A DNA stretch of 64,000 bases from Archilochus colubris (Eukaryota > Chordata > Aves > Apodiformes > Trochilidae). Positions 61,001 to 64,000 of this stretch are shown in pieces. Made by a program: the position numbers and the translations under genes. The notes below the pieces were generated by a model. That model had not been told where the DNA came from, searched no databases, and worked only from the letters and a program-made list of their open reading frames with translations. Location: contig CM041115.1 of assembly GCA_023079485.1 (NCBI GenBank), forward strand, positions 23,242,863 to 23,306,862, written 5' to 3'. How positions within the stretch are numbered: the first letter of the stretch is position 1; each line of letters starts with the position of its first letter.

Positions 61001-64000
61001 TAATGCATCTTTGGACACTGCAGAGTAAGAATCTTGTTCATTTTTTTTTTTTTCTCAAATAAATTTTTATCAAGTACAACTATACTTTTGTGTCCTGCCA
61101 GCATGTGTGATGAAGGTGCTATTTACAGTGAAATATATGTCTTGCTTTAGTAAGACTTATTCTGTATTTCTGTTTGTAATGAATGTCCTGGCTGCATTTT
61201 ATGAAAGCTTTATAGAAGTAGTTGTGTGCTGTAATAAAGAAATCTTCAAGACTGCTGCATGTAGGGCACACAACAAAAATCAGTCTACAACATACTCTCC
61301 TGCTGTTCCACCCAAAGGCACACTAAATTTCAGCAGATAATGACCAGAGCAGAGCAAAGCAATTTTGATCATGTACAGTGGCTTTACACATTCTCATCAC
61401 ATGATAATGTCTTTGTGATTTTTCTTTGACTATGCACAATTGGAAAAACTTGACCTAAGGAAAGATAATGTATGCTAAATTACTCGAGAAATAGAGGTTT
61501 CACAGATTGCTGGTGAAATTCTGTCTTTTGTCTATAATCTTCTGTAAGGTTTTTCAAAAGAATAAAGACGTCTGGAGACAGTTGAAAAGAAGTAGTCCGT
61601 GTCATAGACGAGTTGAACTTGCTTGGTATGTACAACTGTGTTGACAAATGCAGTTGAATACTAGTTTCTGTTCTTCTGGCTTTACTAATGAGGAGACTAC
61701 CTGGGATTTAAATACAAGGTATTTGCTTATGTTTAATAATAATTTTGCACATAAATCGTCACACTGAAATCCTATTGAGGATGGTAGGCCAAAATCCGTT
61801 GTTTTATGCATGGACCTTAGTTTTCATGATCTGTATATTAAAGAATGAATGACTGGTAGGTAGCCTTGTGAAGTACTGTGATACTTACGTACATCAACTT
61901 GTGCTGACTGTGTTGCAAACTGTCCTTAGTTGTACCCTTCAACTACACTGTGGGATGGCAACACTGCTGCACTCTGGGATGTGAAAAAGGCTGTTAAGCC
62001 TAAAGGATACCACTTATCTTCTTACTTCCTTTCCATAGAGGGGTTAAAAAGTGTTTCATTTCTACCAAGTTAACTAATAGCACTCTTATGATTTCTTTCC
62101 AGTTACTGATCCTGTTCTGCAGATACCATCCTCATGTTAATGAAAACATGCAAGCCTTTGGGGTCTTTGAACTATTACTAGTTCATACACACTCTACTAA
62201 GAATTATCTCTATTACATGAGTGCAAAATGCTACCTAAAACTCCTGTGTGGTTAATGCTTAACCTTGCCAAGCCTTTCACCATGGCAACACAAATACTCA
62301 TGCTAGCATACATTTCTGTATGCAACTAAGTAAATTCTATTTTCCTAAGATAGTTTTCTGAAACGAAAGTTAATTAGAAATTTTGTTTCTCCTACCAAAT
62401 GGGATTTGCATCCACTATGTGTGCAGTCAGGTAGAAGTATGGTCGGAAGAAATTTGTTTTGTTTGCTTCAGTCATATGTACCCAGAATGTGAGCAGTCAT
62501 TTTGTAAAATGTGTGCATTTTACAAAGAACTTATAGGTCTCTCATGGTCTAGAAGCAACTTGCAGAGTCTTACCTCAGGGCAGAAACTGCAGCAAAAAGG
62601 TCAGTGGTCACTGGTGCTTCGCATGGGGCAGCTAGAAGGAGAGAAGCACAAGAACAATCATCAAATGCTTACTGAGGTAAATGCATAATTTATCTGTAAT
62701 AAATGAAAGAAAAAAGCCCAGCTAAAAAAATTCCAGACTTTTCCTATGGCAACATTAACAGGAAAAATAACTAATCCAAAGACAAATTTTCATGAAATAT
62801 ATAGTATGATGTAGTGCTGGTAAGTGATGCATTAGGGAAAAATGTCTCACCAGCACATTAAAACTAAATGATAAAACCACCCTGTTTTTCTCTTTTTCTA
62901 CATATTTATAAAAACAATTCAAATATGTGGCTAATAAATAATGATCTATATTCCTGATACATCAAGAAGTATCACACAGCCCACAAAAAACATGCTTAGT
63001 TAAATTTTGGAAGTTAAAAGCTGGCTTCATTTATGAGTATATTTTTAATGTCAACAAAATGTGAGGACAAAAGTGTGAAAATACCTCCAAAACTCTGGTG
63101 GTTCGTATACCAAGTAATAATCTTAGAACCCAAAGCCCTGTCGACAACACCAGTCCTGGAGCCATGGACTGAATTTTTGGCTCTTCCTATATGTTCCTTC
63201 ATTCACTGCTTATGTCAAAGGCATGGAGAAGGACACAACTTGGGCTCTTGATCCCTTCACCAGTTGTGCCAAGGCCCTGAAGTCTCTCTTAACTGAATTC
63301 ATGCTTCTCAATATTACAGTTGTAATTACTCTCATTTCTGTAAATAAAATCCATCCCTCATCCAAAAAATAAACTATATTAAACTAAAATAAAACAATCA
63401 CTGTCTTGTGACATTCCAGGACATTTTACACCTGGTAAGCTTATCATCAGGATCACTTGGCACACTTTGAATGTTACTTTACTGACAAGTAAAACAAAAA
63501 TGCTATCTATAAAAAAGAAGATCTGCAGATAGTCAACAGACAAGCAATTACTTTGACAATTTGTAAGGTGACAAAGAAGATTAATTTAATAGCAATATAG
63601 GAAATAGTGTGAAGAAAATCATGGTCAGATGAGGGTAAAGTTACATTTTTGTAAGTTAGACAAATCAACAAAGAATCATTACAAGTATCTAAACATGTAT
63701 TTCCTGTTCACATGATTCTACTATGGTCAGAAAAAATATGTATCACGAACTTGTGTATATAGTGAAAAATACTGAACAAATTTGTTAATACAGCAATTTT
63801 GCACTATAAATGCCTTAAATTGTCACTCACCTGAAGCTTATATAAGCACAGAAGAGTCAGCAATATAAAGCCTTAGTCCTTTCTTTATTATCCAGAAGAA
63901 AACAAACTTCAAAAAGCTGCTCCTTCAGGACACATGGGATGGTTCTGTTCTGCCAAAGCACCACAGCTTCAAAGCATTCTTTTGATCAACAGAAAACTAA
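57943..64000. other. Unique AT-rich non-coding sequence, 6 kb
   Basis: No gene, RNA gene or transposon recognised apart from the microsatellite at its start. T runs occur near 59,140 and 61,040-61,053. Open frames reach at most about 101 codons (62,383-62,688 plus) without a motif. Several AATAAA words occur (for example near 61,070 and 63,340), expected by chance in such AT-rich DNA. Confidence 0.55.
57982..58012. repeat. (TA)n(CA)n microsatellite
   Basis: About twelve TA units pass directly into four CA units. It lies 40 bases after the CR1 tail. Confidence 0.95.

Noticed and set aside
62383..62688. 101-codon plus-strand frame as a gene
   Set aside because: No motif, no clear start context and no splice or promoter support.
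1..64000. tRNA genes, CRISPR arrays, bacterial operons
   Set aside because: No tRNA B-box-like GGTTCGANNCC with matching arms was found. The octamer and tandem repeats are CR1 tails and host duplications, not spaced CRISPR repeats. Sequence and repeats are vertebrate.

Overview
This window reads as vertebrate nuclear DNA, almost certainly from a bird. The main evidence is the repeat content. There are nine recognisable CR1 LINE fragments, the dominant avian retrotransposon. One of them ends in the ATTCTATG-type octamer tail that marks CR1 3' ends. There are also an ERV-L-like endogenous retrovirus and a solo LTR of another type. Base composition is AT-rich and no open frame looks like a host protein-coding exon, so the window is most likely intergenic or deep intronic.

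Layout: 1-2.4 kb is unique sequence; 2.43-4.41 kb is an antisense CR1 whose endonuclease part is joined directly to its 3' end. 4.4-19.0 kb is unique AT-rich sequence with a few microsatellites. 18,984-19,667 is a solo LTR on the minus strand, complete from TG to CA, with a TATA box and AATAAA. A short antisense CR1 3' end lies at 20.3-20.7 kb. At 24.25-26.36 kb an antisense CR1 with a recognisable reverse-transcriptase FADD motif sits head-to-head with a sense CR1 of a different type. 26.4-42.2 kb is a long stretch without a recognisable gene or transposon. Two small sense CR1 fragments follow at 42.2 and 43.9 kb.

48,009-52,850 holds a broken class III (ERV-L-like) provirus: an 801-bp 5' LTR, a primer-binding site matching tRNA-Lys(1,2), then gag, protease, reverse transcriptase and RNase H remnants, all with stops or frameshifts. 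It stops before integrase and has no 3' LTR. It is followed by a copy of the 94 bp of host sequence that precedes it, and then by a 207-bp tandem duplication. All these breakpoints coincide with the LTR insertion point. CR1 fragments fill 53.8-57.9 kb, ending with the best-preserved copy (57,395-57,942). The rest, to 64 kb, is unique AT-rich sequence.

Nothing here forms a functioning gene set. The interest lies in retroelement structure: the compound duplication at the provirus, a hydrophobic open frame at the start of its gag region, the ERV-L pol paired with a lysine primer site, and CR1 copies with internal deletions. Family assignments come from reading motifs and translations by eye, without a database search. 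Subfamily names and the exact edges of old repeats are therefore uncertain by tens of bases.
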